DNA of 64,000 nucleotides from Rhizomys pruinosus (Eukaryota; Chordata; Mammalia; Rodentia; Spalacidae): positions 1,080,415 through 1,144,414 of the forward strand of contig VZQC01012403.1 of the NCBI GenBank assembly GCA_009823505.1, written 5' to 3'. The notes under the pieces are model-generated. The model made no database searches and was not told where the DNA came from. It saw nothing but the letters and a program-made list of their open reading frames with translations. Shown here one piece after another: positions 36,169-45,687 of this stretch; the first letter of the stretch is position 1, and each line of letters begins with the position of its first letter. The position numbers were made by a program, and so were the translations under genes.

Positions 36169-36303
36169 TTTTAGTCTAGGTTTCTACTTCTGCAATTATG
36201 CTTTTATTAATTTCTCTGTCTAGGTACCTAGGGATAGTTGCTCCTTTCTTCTGTCCTTTGAATTGCTTCAAGTATTCTCTGAAGGGTTGATTTTCCAGAT
36301 ATG

Positions 36304-36554
36304 TATTCTTTCATCTTTTTTTTTAAATCTTTATTTTTTATATGTATGAATGTACAGTCTGCATGTAGGTTTGTGCACCCATGTCATGCAATGCCGTGGA
36401 AGTCAGAAGAGGGCATTGGATTCCCCTAGAGCTGGAGTTAAAGACAGTTCTCAGCCGCCATGAGGGTGCTGGAAATCGAACCCGGGTCCTCTTCAAGAGC
36501 AGTCTGCACCCTTAACCTCTAGGCCATCTCTCCAACCCCATATTCTTTTATCTT
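36304..36554 (-). mobile_element. B2-family SINE in LINE-1 ORF1
   Basis: Imperfect TSD TATTCTTTCATCTT (36304-36317) and TATTCTTTTATCTT (36541-36554) around a reverse B2 at 36318-36540. Same strand as the host LINE-1. Confidence 0.94.
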
Positions 36555-37270
36555 GTTTATGTCATGGAAGATTTTTCTCTCTCCTTCAACTATAATCGAC
36601 ATTTTTGCTGGGTAGAATAACCTGGGTTGGCATCTATAGTCCTTTAACACTGGGAATGCTTTGGTCCACATTCTTCTTGCTTTCGTAGTTTGCACTGAGA
36701 AGTCAGTTGTAATTCTGATAGGTTTCCCCTTGTAAGTAACTTGTTGTTTTTCTCCTGTGGCTTTCAGAATTTTGTCTTTGTTTTGGGTGTCTAGCATTCT
36801 AACGCTGTGGAGAGTTTCTTCTCTGATCTTGTCTGTTTGAAGTTCTATATGCTTCTTGTATTTGTATTGGTTTGTCTTTTTTAAGTTTGGGGAATCTTTC
36901 ATCTATTATTCTGTTGAAGATCTGATCAATACTATTCTCTTGGGATTCTTCTCCTTCCTCTATTCCTATGATGCGGAGGTTTGATCTTTTCATATTGTCC
37001 CACAATTCCTGGTTGTTCCACTTTTGTGTATTTTTAAATTTTTCGTAATCTTTACTTGAGCTTTTTCGTTGTTCTGTTTTATCTTCCAGGTCTGATATTC
37101 TTTGTTCTGCTTCCTCCATTCTACTTCTGAGGCTTTTTCTGTTCCTTTCCTCTTGATTGGATGAGTGTTCGATTTCCTTTTTCATTTCATCTTGTGATTT
37201 CTTTAGTATTTCCACTTTCTTTTGGAGCTTCTCAATCTCTTCCTGTAGCTCTTTGCCTCGCTGGTTGGTT

Positions 37271-37527
37271 TCCTTTTCTTTTTCTTTTTTTAAAATTTTA
37301 TTTATTCTTGTATGTGTATGAATGTACTGTCTGCATGTAGGTTTGTGTACCTGTGTCGTGCAATGCCACGGAGGCCAGAAGAGGGTGTTGGATTCCCCTG
37401 GAACTGGGGTTTAAGATGGTTCTCAGCCTCCATGTGGGCACTGGGGATTGGACCTGGGTCCTCTGCAAGAGCAGTTGGTGCTCTTAACCACTAGGCCATC
37501 TCTACAGCCCCCCCCCTTTTCTTTTTC
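37271..37527 (-). mobile_element. B2-family SINE in LINE-1 ORF1
   Basis: TSD CCTTTTCTTTTTC at 37272-37284 and 37515-37527 around a reverse B2 at 37285-37514. It splits the coiled-coil coding region. Confidence 0.94.
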
Positions 37528-38174
37528 AACATAGGATCTTTTCAGTGTTTCCACTTCCTTCTGGTGTTTGTCATTCTCTCTCTCTAGGTCCTTCTTGAGG
37601 TTTTCATTCTCTCTCCTTAGTTCTCTGACTTGTTCTTTGTATTCTTTGATTTCTTTGAGTATGTCTGCAATTGTTCCTCTAAGATCTGTGTCCTGGGCCA
37701 CCCCCAGGGGGATCCCACCATAGGAATCTCCCACAGGATTGGTAGAGGAATTATACTGTACCTTTCCCATGTTGTCCCTTTGTCATGTCCCTGGCATGTG
37801 GGTTTCTCTTTGCCTGTATTCCAATGTGAATCCCAAATGCCTCTTTACTGTGTTGAAGGCTTGCTTTGCTTGCCTCCTTCAGATACCTTCATTGTCTGTT
37901 TCTTTGTTTGATTTGTTTTTCTCCTTGCTTATGGAGTGCTGACTTGTCTAAGTTTTAGGCTTTCTACTGGAAGTCTAACTCACTCTTCCCTTTCTGTTCT
38001 CAAGGTTCTCCAAAGAATCAACTTGGACACTCCCTTGGCAATTCCACTTGGCGGGGGGGGGGGGTATGCCTGTTTAGCCTGTGCCCTGGTACTCTGTGCT
38101 TCAGGTGGTCCTGGGAAATCCCCGATCTAAGCTCTGTGCACTCAGCCATTTACTCTTTTATAAAACTCAGGAGT

Positions 38175-38398
38175 GGGGCTAGCTCAGCGGTTAAGAGCAT
38201 TGGTTGCTCTGGCAGAGGATCTAGGTTCAGTTTCCAGCACCCACACAACAGCTAACAACCATCCACAACTCCAGTTCCAGGGGACCCAGTGCCCTCTTCT
38301 GACTTCCGTGGGCATTGCACCACACAGGTATACTTACATACATGCAGGCAATACAGTCATACACATAAAATAAAAAATAATAAATAAAATATTTAAAA
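38175..38398 (+). mobile_element. B2-family SINE
   Basis: 'ggggctagctcagcggttaa', 'gttcagtttccagcacccac' and the tail 'aaaataaaaaataataaata'. It lies just past the right TSD of the LINE-1, 457 bp before the Arhgap22 exon. Confidence 0.93.
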
Positions 38399-38534
38399 CC
38401 GAGGGGAGGCTTCAAGAACTCCCAAGATTCCACTTTCTCAGACAGGTGAACTTTTGTTTACCCCTTGAATCTTGGAAGTTTCCCCTTCCCTTCTGGAGGG
38501 ATTTTTTTTAATTAGGAGGAAACTGTTATACAAC

Positions 38535-38625
38535 AGATAGGTGGATGGATGGGTGGGTAGGTGAATGGGTGGATGGATGAGTAGTTGGATGCATGGATGC
38601 CTGGATGGATGCATAGATGCATAAA
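38535..38625. repeat. (GGAT)n-like microsatellite
   Basis: Imperfect GGAT/GGTG units (gatggatgggtgggtaggtg...), about 90 bp. Confidence 0.9.
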
Positions 38626-38854
38626 CCTGGAGAAATCCCAGAGACAGAGCAGAAACCGATTACAGCAAGCCTATGAACCTCCCAGGTACATGGCTCTGGG
38701 CTGCTGCTTCTGAGGCTCCCAGCCCAGGAACCCAAGGGGAATGTGAGCCCAACACACTCATCCTGCAGCCCTGGGCCCTAGAGTAGCTGGGATGCCAGGA
38801 TATGGTAAGTATTGACCCAAGTCTCCATACTCACAGTGTCTTCTTGGCTTCCAG

Positions 38855-39054
38855 CTCGCTCCAAGAGCATGGTGATGGGGGAACAGAGCCGAAGCCTGGG
38901 GAGGCCCCCCGGCCCTCGACGCCCAGGCCCTGTGCTTAAGGCCGGCTGGCTGAGGAAGCAGAGGAGCATCATGAAGAATTGGCAGCAGCGCTGGTTCGTG
39001 CTACGCGGGGATCAACTCTTCTACTACAAGGACAAAGATGAGAGCAAGCCGCAG
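38855..39054 (+). CDS. Arhgap22: Internal exon of ARHGAP22 (Rho GTPase-activating protein 22)
   Basis: This exon encodes the N-terminal segment and the first half of the PH domain of ARHGAP22, a GTPase-activating protein that turns off Rac at the cell cortex and affects migration and endothelial behaviour. It has a clean acceptor (pyrimidine-rich 'ttcttggcttccag', ending 38854) and donor (CAG|GTGAGA at 39055). The first two bases complete an Ala codon begun in the previous exon, then 66 codons follow and the exon ends in phase 0 after 'KPQ'. Key text: '[14 protein letters not shown]' at the start, then '[20 protein letters not shown]' and '[18 protein letters not shown]', the beta1-beta4 region of a PH domain with its basic loop and conserved Trp. 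This matches ARHGAP22 better than the paralogues ARHGAP24/25, which I recall reading 'RSRSVMTGEQ' and 'KNWQQRYFVL'. The second half of the PH domain, the RhoGAP domain and the coiled coil lie outside the window. An in-frame ATG at 38869 could start a short isoform. Confidence 0.93.
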
Positions 39055-39591
39055 GTGAGATGCAGTCCTGTGTCCCATGAGTGTTGTGCTGGGAGTACAA
39101 GGGAGAGTGAATTAAGTCTGGGAGAGGAGGCAAGGCTTGAAGACCCCTTCACGCCACTACCATCCCCAACACCCAAGTGTGGGTCTTACCTCTATGTTCC
39201 CATGTCACACTTTGATCCCTGCATAGCTTAGGAAACAGCACTCCCTAACTCCTTGGTTGGCATTCCCACAAGGACACATGTGCGCACATTTCATGCCTAT
39301 CATCCAGGAAAATGGGCTCCAGAAAATCTAACTTGCACTGAAATCTGGATCATTGTGAAGCCCCCGTGTCTGATGGTTTTCCCTCCACCCACATTTGGGT
39401 GCTCAAAATGCCTGCCTTTCCACCCAGACAGGACTAAGTTCACTCACTCAGAGCAAGCGGTAGCTGCATCTGCCACACATGGCCTCATCCCCAACTAGAC
39501 TATGCAGATACTGTGACAAAGCACTCTGCACAATGCCTTCTAAGACGGCTGGGCATGCAGGATTTGGGCAATGTAATCCTTGCCAGGGGTA
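39055..39591. other. Start of the Arhgap22 downstream intron, unassigned
   Basis: Begins with the donor GTGAGA. No repeat recognised. The coding frame of the exon continues open by chance to 39230 before a stop. Confidence 0.6.
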
Positions 39592-39922
39592 CAGTCAGAC
39601 CTCTGTATCCATGGCCTCTGTACCCATACCTTCAACCACTATGGAGCAGAAATACTGTGTAATTGTTTCTATATTAAACATGCAAGGATTTTCTCTTCTT
39701 GCCATTATCCTGTAGACAATACTGCATAATTGTCATTTAGTTAGCATTTAGAGCACACCAGCTATTACAAGCAATCTGGGGTTGATTTAAAGTTCGTGGG
39801 AGGATGTACATAGGGTACATGCGAATAATGCATCATTTTACAGAAGGGCCTTGAACATCCACAGATTCTGTATTTATAGAGGGTTCTGGAACTGATCCCC
39901 TGTAGATAATGAGATCTCTCTT
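39592..39922 (+). mobile_element. Tigger/MER2-like DNA-transposon relic
   Basis: Starts at a TA followed by CAGTCAGACCTCTGTATCCA, typical of this terminal repeat. It continues 'cattatcctgtagacaatac', 'gggaggatgtacatagggta' and 'gccttgaacatccacagatt', and ends 'ggaactgatcccctgtagat'. A near-complete short non-autonomous copy. Confidence 0.7.
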
Positions 39923-40279
39923 GTTGAGGGGTGTACAGAAGGGACAATAAAGGGCATGTCCCAAATGAGGCTCCCTACCAGTGCTCCAAGTTGGAAAGAA
40001 CCATCAGACCCTCTTGTCAGAATCATGGAGCTTTGATGGACAGGAGACTGCACATCTCAGTGGTTCTCACAGTGCAGGGGAAGACAAAAGTGTTTCATGG
40101 TAAGCAAGCTGTGAATGGGTACCTGGGTACCGAACATGAGATTGTCAGGGTCAAAGCAAGGGCTCGGTCCTATCATGCCTATGTTGTCTTCTGAGTACGT
40201 CAAGGATGCAGTGTCACTTTGGTATGCATGTATCATTTCCACCTTCCCAATATTTGTTGTCCTCCTTTTAAAAAAAAAT

Positions 40280-40306
40280 GTCAGGGTGGGGGGAGGAGGG
40301 GGGAGA
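40280..40306 (+). other. G-rich tract, weak G-quadruplex candidate
   Basis: Runs of 3, 6, 2 and 6 G separated by single bases. Can supply four G-runs if the longer runs are split. Confidence 0.5.
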
Positions 40307-40459
40307 GCAGGCCTCACCTCACAGCCTGCAGTGGCCAGAAGAGTCATCCACAAGTTAATGTCTTTGTGCCTCTGCCACATTGTCCCCATGGGCTACCTCT
40401 GTTTATGGAAAAGAATCTTGACTCTATTCATGACAGTGATATTAAGCCTGACTTTCTAA

Positions 40460-40595
40460 AATATATTTGCATTCAAAACAGAATAGTGTTCTATGATAAT
40501 CTGAATGAGTTTAACACCGCTGAACTATACACTTAAAAAATGGTTACTATGGTGAACTTTATGTCATAGAAACTTTACAATAAACATAAGTCAAC
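40460..40595 (+). mobile_element. Ancient LINE-1 3' end
   Basis: 'ctgaactatacacttaaaaa' followed by 'tggttactatggtgaacttt' and 'acaataaacataag' matches the conserved 3' UTR end of old mammalian LINE-1 families as I recall it. Confidence 0.65.
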
Positions 40596-41672
40596 TCGAT
40601 TAAGGAAAGCATTCACATAAACAGCAGGTACAAATGAAATTGGACAGGAAAAAACTCATGAAACTGGACCTAAACTATCATTAGGAGCCTAATGAAGGGA
40701 ATGTAATCAGGATCAGGAAAGCCTGAGCTCCTTCAATCCCTTGGTTTTTATAAGGAAGGGGAACAATGCTCAGAGCAGAGCAGTTCAGCGGGGCAGACAG
40801 CAACTCCAGGGTCAGGCAGATCTGACCTGGATCTGAATTCATTTTGCAAATAAAACGCAAAGTTGAAAGAAAGTGGTTCGTCTCAAGTCATGTAGTTTTA
40901 TTTGCAAAATGAGACACTATTACCTATGTGGCAGGGATGCTCTCAAAACTAAATTGCATAACAGCTCCACGGCCAAGGGCTAGTCCTAGCCCACCAAGTA
41001 CTCAAACCCGAAGCAGCGTGTCCCTAGCTCCGCCTTCACCTTCCTCCTGCCCAGCGCCTCTGATGCTCTCTCCCCTCAAGATATGGAACAGCACTTTTCT
41101 TCGCTTCCTTTGGTCCATCCACAGTGCTTCCTAGCTGATCTATGGATGATCAGTCACTCTGAGAACTAGGACCAAAATTACCAGAATTTCAGAGCCATGT
41201 GCTGGGCTCCTGAAGTCATCCTCTGCCCTGCCCAGACTGCACCACTGCTTCAAGGGAGCTCTGAACTGGGATATTAGGTGAAGCCAGGAACTGATAATCC
41301 TGAGATTCTCCCAGGCCTGGCATGAGTGGAGAGTCCTCTATCCCCAGTTTCCTCACGCTCCTCAGATAAGCCCTGGGTAATGTGCCCCCCACCCCCCATC
41401 AGCTGGCTCTAAGGGAACTTCGTCCCAGAACTCCCCACCTGGGTATACCTCTACCATCTTTTTCAGATCTCCACAATTTCTGCCTAGAGCAGCTAACTAA
41501 ATGGAGGCAATCAGTCAGTAGCCTAGAGGTAGCAGCAGCCCTCAGACCCAACCCAACCTCCGGAGAGAATGGCGTGTCTGTGGAAGAAATCAGCACATCC
41601 CTATACACGACAGCCTCTACTCATCTCCTCTTTTGACTCTGGATATGGCTGGCATTCTCAAAGGACATTATA
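40596..41672. other. Unassigned intronic stretch with an 18-bp inverted repeat
   Basis: No exon recognised. It contains the inverted repeat at 40839-40912 and a MIR-like trace starting around 40880 ('ttgcaaaatgagacactatt'). Confidence 0.45.
40839..40912. repeat. 18-bp perfect inverted repeat, 38-nt spacer
   Basis: Bases 40839-40856 (TCATTTTGCAAATAAAAC) and 40895-40912 are exact reverse complements. The right arm lies in a MIR-like trace, so the left arm may be a local inverted copy. Both arms contain ATTTGCAA, close to an octamer (POU) site. Confidence 0.95.
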
Positions 41673-41963
41673 ATACTCCTAACTATTGTGTAGATGTGCC
41701 ATATTTTTGTTATCCACTCATCAGTTCAGGGACATTTGGGTTGGTTCCAGCTCTTTGCTAGTAAAGAAAGATGACGTCATGATCTTTGTGGGAAAATGGT
41801 GAAACTCGAAGCCATTATGCTAAGTGAAGTAACACAGTCCCCAAAAAACAAATGGGGAATGGTTTCCCTCATTTGTGGATGCTAGTACCAAATCCCCCAA
41901 TTGAAAGGCAATCAGCAATGTTATTGTTATATTTCTTTCTATCTGAAAGCAACTGTGATGTTA

Positions 41964-42145
41964 TAATGTGAATCTCCTTTTTTTTTTTTTTTTTTTTTTG
42001 AGACAGGGTCTCCTTGTAGCCCCAGCTGTCCTGGAACTTGCTCTGTAGACCAGGCTGGCCTTGAACTCCCAAAGATCCGCCTGCCTCTGCCTCTGAATGC
42101 TAGGACTAAAGGTGTGCACCACCACGCCCGGCTAATGTGAATCTC
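41964..42145 (-). mobile_element. B1 SINE with 13-bp TSD, nested in the LINE-1 3' UTR
   Basis: TSD TAATGTGAATCTC at 41964-41976 and 42133-42145 around a full reverse B1 with a T run of about 21. Confidence 0.96.
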
Positions 42146-42515
42146 TTAATGAGCCCTAGAATTAACTTACTGCTTACTTCCAGACATGGTAATTAATGTA
42201 TATGGGTGGAAGGTATGTATCCATATTTTAGAGTAATATAAAATTAAAGGGAAAAAATGTGAACTCCTAAACATATATCGGATTTAGCATACAGTTTATT
42301 CCTGGAGGACATAATTCTGGTACATATATGATGTTTATATAGGCATATTTTGAAGCAATACAATTGGGAGGGAATCACATCAACATAAGGACTGGGTCAA
42401 AGAATGAACTGATATAGCTAAATTCTGGCCAAAACGATAAACCTTTGCAGAAAAAAAAAACTTTAAAAAAGACTGAGAAAAAGATGCAGGATATGTATGG
42501 CAGAATGTATGAACT

Positions 42516-42544
42516 GGGGTGGAGTGGGGGCGAGGGGAAAGGGG
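42516..42544 (+). other. G-quadruplex motif in the LINE-1 3' UTR
   Basis: G runs of 4, 5, 4 and 4 separated by loops of 6, 3 and 3 bases. A G-rich polypurine tract is a known feature of LINE-1 3' UTRs. Confidence 0.75.
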
Positions 42545-42622
42545 AATATGTCTAAATTGAACTAAAAAATGAAGTTTGAAATACACGAAACATAAATAAG
42601 AGAAAAAAAAATACTCCTAACT

Positions 42623-43428
42623 GCCCTTCCCTAACAGGCTCCGACTACTGCACATGTTCCCAATCTCACGGCTTCTATTGATCCAATTTGACATGTTGCT
42701 TTGACAGTGTGATCTCAAGATGCTGTCACAATTGCTCCCACAACTATCTACTTAATTGCATAGAACAACATGTAATAGACTAATTCTCAATATGTGGTTC
42801 CTGGAAAAATATGCCCTGTTCACTGTTCACAGTGACAGCATGGTTCAGCAGTCAGTGCCCTCCCAGCAGACTGCCCGCACCAGCTGATGTAATTGTCAGG
42901 AAGAGGGACGTCCAGCTGCCTGTGATGTTGCCCAGACCTCAGAAGTCATGATAAGCATCAGTCTCAGCTCACATCCTCGCTCCCTCTCCAAAGCCTTTAT
43001 CTCTTCTCCTCTGCCCTTTTCGGGCTGGGAGTGTGAGGGCAGACAGAGCACAGAGACGCGACAAGTGCTTTGCATGAGCTCAGACCAAAAAGACTTCCAG
43101 AGCCTGACACTTCAGCCTTCCCCAGAAGACACCGCACAGGCTCTCTAGCACACAGACCCTGCAGTTTCACAAGTGAAGGATGACAGGATATTTTTTTACC
43201 TTAGTGGTTTTAGATTCTGTTCAAAATATTTTCTCAATGTGTGAAGCATCGCCTGCATGCTAGGGTGGCCTGCCTAGTCCATTTGCACTGCTTGAGGATT
43301 TGTCTGAGTTATCGCAGGCCTTTACTTGAGGGTTTCTTGGCTTTGCCTAGCAATGGCATGGACTACAAATGGAAAGCACAGCCCGAAAAACACAAGACAG
43401 AAAAGGTGTAACACATTAAAGATCATCA
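42623..43428. other. Unassigned intronic stretch
   Basis: No recognised repeat or exon in about 800 bp. Confidence 0.4.
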
Positions 43429-43570
43429 GCTGGGCATGGTGGCACAGGCCTTTAGTCCCAGCCCTCGGGAGGCAGAGGCAGGTGATTTCTATGAGTTCAA
43501 GGCCAGCCTGATCTACATAGTGAGTTCCAGGCCAGCTGAGACTATAGCTCCCTGTCTCAAAAATAATTTA
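43429..43570 (+). mobile_element. B1 SINE
   Basis: 'gctgggcatggtggcacagg', 'gagttcaaggccagcctgat' and 'caggccagctgagactatag'. Flanked by imperfect 'ttaaagatcatc' and 'ttaaagattatc'. Confidence 0.92.
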
Positions 43571-44163
43571 AAAAATTAAAGATTATCGCCCCCAAGAAAT
43601 TGGGTGAAACAGGGAGAAGATAAAAAAAAAAATAGAGAAAAGCAGATAGGTAAGCCACAGGACTGGAAGAATAGACCAGACAGTCCAGCCTTTGGGGTAT
43701 ATACAAGTAGATCAGTCTGTCTCAAAAAAAAAAAAAAATCATATATACAACATACAATTGAGATGCTATCACTCTTTCAGTATACATATATTATAATATA
43801 ATAGTATATAATTTGGGGAGATTGGAGCAAAAGTATGAAAAGAAATAAGTAAAAAGAATGAGAGCAGGTGGTAACTTGCGCAAAAGAAAGCGGATTGAAC
43901 ACCATCAAAAATAGAATAACCAGGTGAGATCCCAAAGGATCAAAGACAGAGCCCATAGCAACTCGAGCACACCCACCAAGAAACAGTGGCCTTGGGGGTC
44001 ATGTTCCTAATGTCAGAGCTTTGAAGAATACACAAACACAGACCTTTCTCCTCCCTCTCTCTCTCTCAATAGAACCCAGGGCTTTATAATACTAGGCAAC
44101 TTCTCTGCCACTGAGCTATCCATCTATCCAATTCCTAAGAAAAAAAAATTGTATAAAAAAAAA
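43571..44163. other. Unassigned AT-rich stretch
   Basis: A-rich runs at 43621 and 43722 and AT-rich text around 43790. No exon recognised. Confidence 0.4.
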
Positions 44164-44395
44164 AAGGCTGGGAAGATGGCTCAGCGAGTTAAGGACACTG
44201 CGCTCTTACAGAGAACCCAGGTTTGATTCCCAGCAACTCACCTAGCAGCTATAACCATCTATAACTCTAGTTTCTGCGGAATCCAATACCTCTTCTGACC
44301 TCAAGGGAATTGCATAACAGGGGGTGTACTTACAAACATACAGGCAATCCACTCATACACATAAAATAATATAATAATAAATATTTAAAAGGCTC
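44164..44395 (+). mobile_element. B2-family SINE
   Basis: 'aggctgggaagatggctcag', 'aggtttgattcccagcaact' and 'cactcatacacataaaataa'. Confidence 0.92.
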
Positions 44396-44886
44396 CCCCA
44401 AAATGAAATAATAAAATATATATAATATTATAAAGCACAAAAACAAAGAAAGTAAAACGAAGTGGTATCCAGGAAGTGTATTCAATAAGGCTTCTATATA
44501 TGAAGAATCAAATACATCATAATTCCTTCCTAACAAAAAAAAATGGAAATTCAGTTCAAACGGCCAATTAAATATGACAGATTTTTAAACACAAATTTAG
44601 TTCCTCCAAATCCTCAAACTCCACTAAAACCTGTAAATATGCTCGCTCAGAGGAGAAGAAGGAAACCGCCTCTGCTGCTGGGGCAGGTGGGCAAGAAGCA
44701 GCTAACATGTTTGCTGACCTGGCTTCCAGGCCAGGACCGAGAGCTGCACAGGAGCCTCTGGCTTACGGAGCAGAACTGCCAGAAGACCCAGAATAGTCAG
44801 CACTGTGTAGTTCCGGAGGAGGACCAAAGAGGAGCCAAGAACAAGACCTCCAGTGACAGCCCTGAAAAGGCCGTGGGAGGGAGGAA
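44396..44886. other. Unassigned stretch with a chance 136-codon frame
   Basis: The frame from 44543 runs into the tRNA-like head of the B2 at 44932 and stops there, so its end is SINE sequence. The N-terminal part has no domain I recognise. Treated as non-coding. Confidence 0.45.
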
Positions 44887-44931
44887 GATGGCTGCAGTAA
44901 AGTGCTTGCTACTTAGGCATAAGATTGGTTT

Positions 44932-45175
44932 GGGGGCTGGAGAGATGGCCTAGGCGGTTAAGAGCACCGACTGCTCTGCAGAGGACCTGGTTCATCACAC
45001 CCCAGCCCCACATGGCACTGAACGCTTCTTGTAACTCCAAGTTCCAAGAACTCCAGTTCAGGGGAATCTGACACCTCTTCTGACCTCCGCGGCATTGCAC
45101 AACACGGGTGCACAAACCTACATGCAGACAGTACATTCATAAACATATAAATAAATAATAAAAATTAAAAAAAAG
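44932..45175 (+). mobile_element. B2-family SINE (duplicated-body subfamily), nested
   Basis: 'ggggctggagagatggccta', 'ccgcggcattgcacaacacg' and the tail 'aaataaataataaaaattaa'. Several single-base deletions in its middle. Confidence 0.92.
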
Positions 45176-45210
45176 AAACCTTTAAAAAAAAAAAAGAATT
45201 TTTTTTGATT

Positions 45211-45339
45211 TTCTGGGTGTGGTGGCATGACACGTTTAATCCAGACTTGGGAGCAGAGGAGGGTATACTGTAATTCAAGGCAGCCTGGTCTACATAGTGA
45301 GCCTCCAGCCATCTGGGGCTACAGTGATATACCTTGTCT

Positions 45340-45375
<36 letters not shown>
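45211..45375 (+). mobile_element. B1 SINE with long A tail, nested
   Basis: 'tgggtgtggtggcatgacac', 'gcagcctggtctacatagtg' and 'ggggctacagtgatatacct', then about 36 A. Confidence 0.88.
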
Positions 45376-45377
<2 letters not shown>

Positions 45378-45552
45378 ATTGAGTTTGATGCTGGGCATGG
45401 TGGTACACGCCTTTAATCCCAGCACTCCAGAGGCAGAGGCAGGCGGATCTCTGTGAGTTCAAGGCCAGCCTAGTCTACATAGCTGGACCAGCTGGAACTA
45501 AAAGGGAGACCTTGTCTCAAAAAGAGAAAAAAAAAAAAGAATTGAGTTTGAT
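45376..45552 (+). mobile_element. B1 SINE with 14-bp TSD, nested
   Basis: TSD GAATTGAGTTTGAT at 45376-45389 and 45539-45552. The duplicated bases belong to the B4 host, showing that this B1 came later. Confidence 0.95.
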
Positions 45553-45687
45553 CCCCAGCACCCTCATAGAAAGCTGAGTGCAGTGCTGATGGGTAGAGAC
45601 AGGTGGGTCCCCAGGGCTTGCCAGTCTAGCTGAGTCAGAGAGCTTCAGGTTCAGTGAGCAACCCTGCCTCAGAAAATAAGGTGGAGG

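Larger units (their letters stand above)
36177..37770 (-). pseudogene. LINE-1 ORF1 remnant (RNA-binding chaperone)
   Basis: Minus-strand translation from 37770 gives a coiled-coil N-terminal half ('LKEIKEYKEQVRELRRENEN', 'LERENDKHQKEVETLKR'), a second coiled-coil part ('RMEEAEQRISDLEDKTEQRK'), the RRM-type block 'RSNLRIIGIEEGEESQ' and the basic C-terminal domain ('KIREETLHSVRMLDTQN', 'PIRITTDFSVQTTKARRMW'). It is interrupted by two B2 insertions (37285-37514 and 36318-36540) and a frameshift near 36850, so no full protein can be made. Confidence 0.9.
33229..38159 (-). mobile_element. LINE-1, near full length but internally deleted, 18-bp TSD
   Basis: TSD TCAGCCATTTACTCTTTT at 33229-33246 and 38142-38159. 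The element (33247-38141) lies on the minus strand: its A-rich tail is the T-rich 33247-33296, then ORF2 (33300-36168), ORF1 (36177-37770) and a 5' UTR-like segment to 38141 with a run of 13 G at 38051. Two B2 copies inserted later (36318 and 37285). About 1 kb or more of ORF2 is missing right after the RT FADD motif. Confidence 0.95.
41673..42622 (+). mobile_element. LINE-1 3' end with 5' inversion (twin priming), 12-bp TSD
   Basis: TSD ATACTCCTAACT at 41673-41684 and 42611-42622. The first about 80 bp (41685 to about 41765) are ORF2 C-terminal sequence in reverse ('gtgtagatgtgccatatttt', 'atccactcatcagttcag'). From about 41766 the same region continues in forward orientation ('gaagccattatgctaagtga', 'agtaacacagtccccaaaaa'), then the 3' UTR and A tail. 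This is the signature of twin-primed insertion. A G-rich tract lies at 42516-42544 and a younger B1 at 41977-42132. Confidence 0.93.
44887..45680 (+). mobile_element. B4-like composite SINE split by three later SINEs
   Basis: The head 'gatggctgcagtaaagtgct' at 44888 and the body 'gagtttgatccccagcaccc' at 45543 to 'accctgcctcagaaaataag' at 45660 fit one B4-type (ID plus B1-like) SINE. Between them lie a B2 (44932) and two B1 copies (45211 and 45390). Confidence 0.65.

Noticed and set aside
36799..37215. Free-standing coiled-coil gene
   Set aside because: The text is LINE-1 ORF1, inside an element with a clear TSD, and is broken by B2 insertions.
38812..39231. 139-codon frame through the Arhgap22 exon taken as a single-exon gene
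   Set aside because: The match to ARHGAP22 begins at 38855 and ends at 39054, exactly at consensus splice sites. The rest is intron read-through.
44543..44953. 136-codon frame as a possible gene
   Set aside because: Its 3' end is B4 and B2 sequence and its stop lies in the B2 tRNA-like head. No domain recognised.
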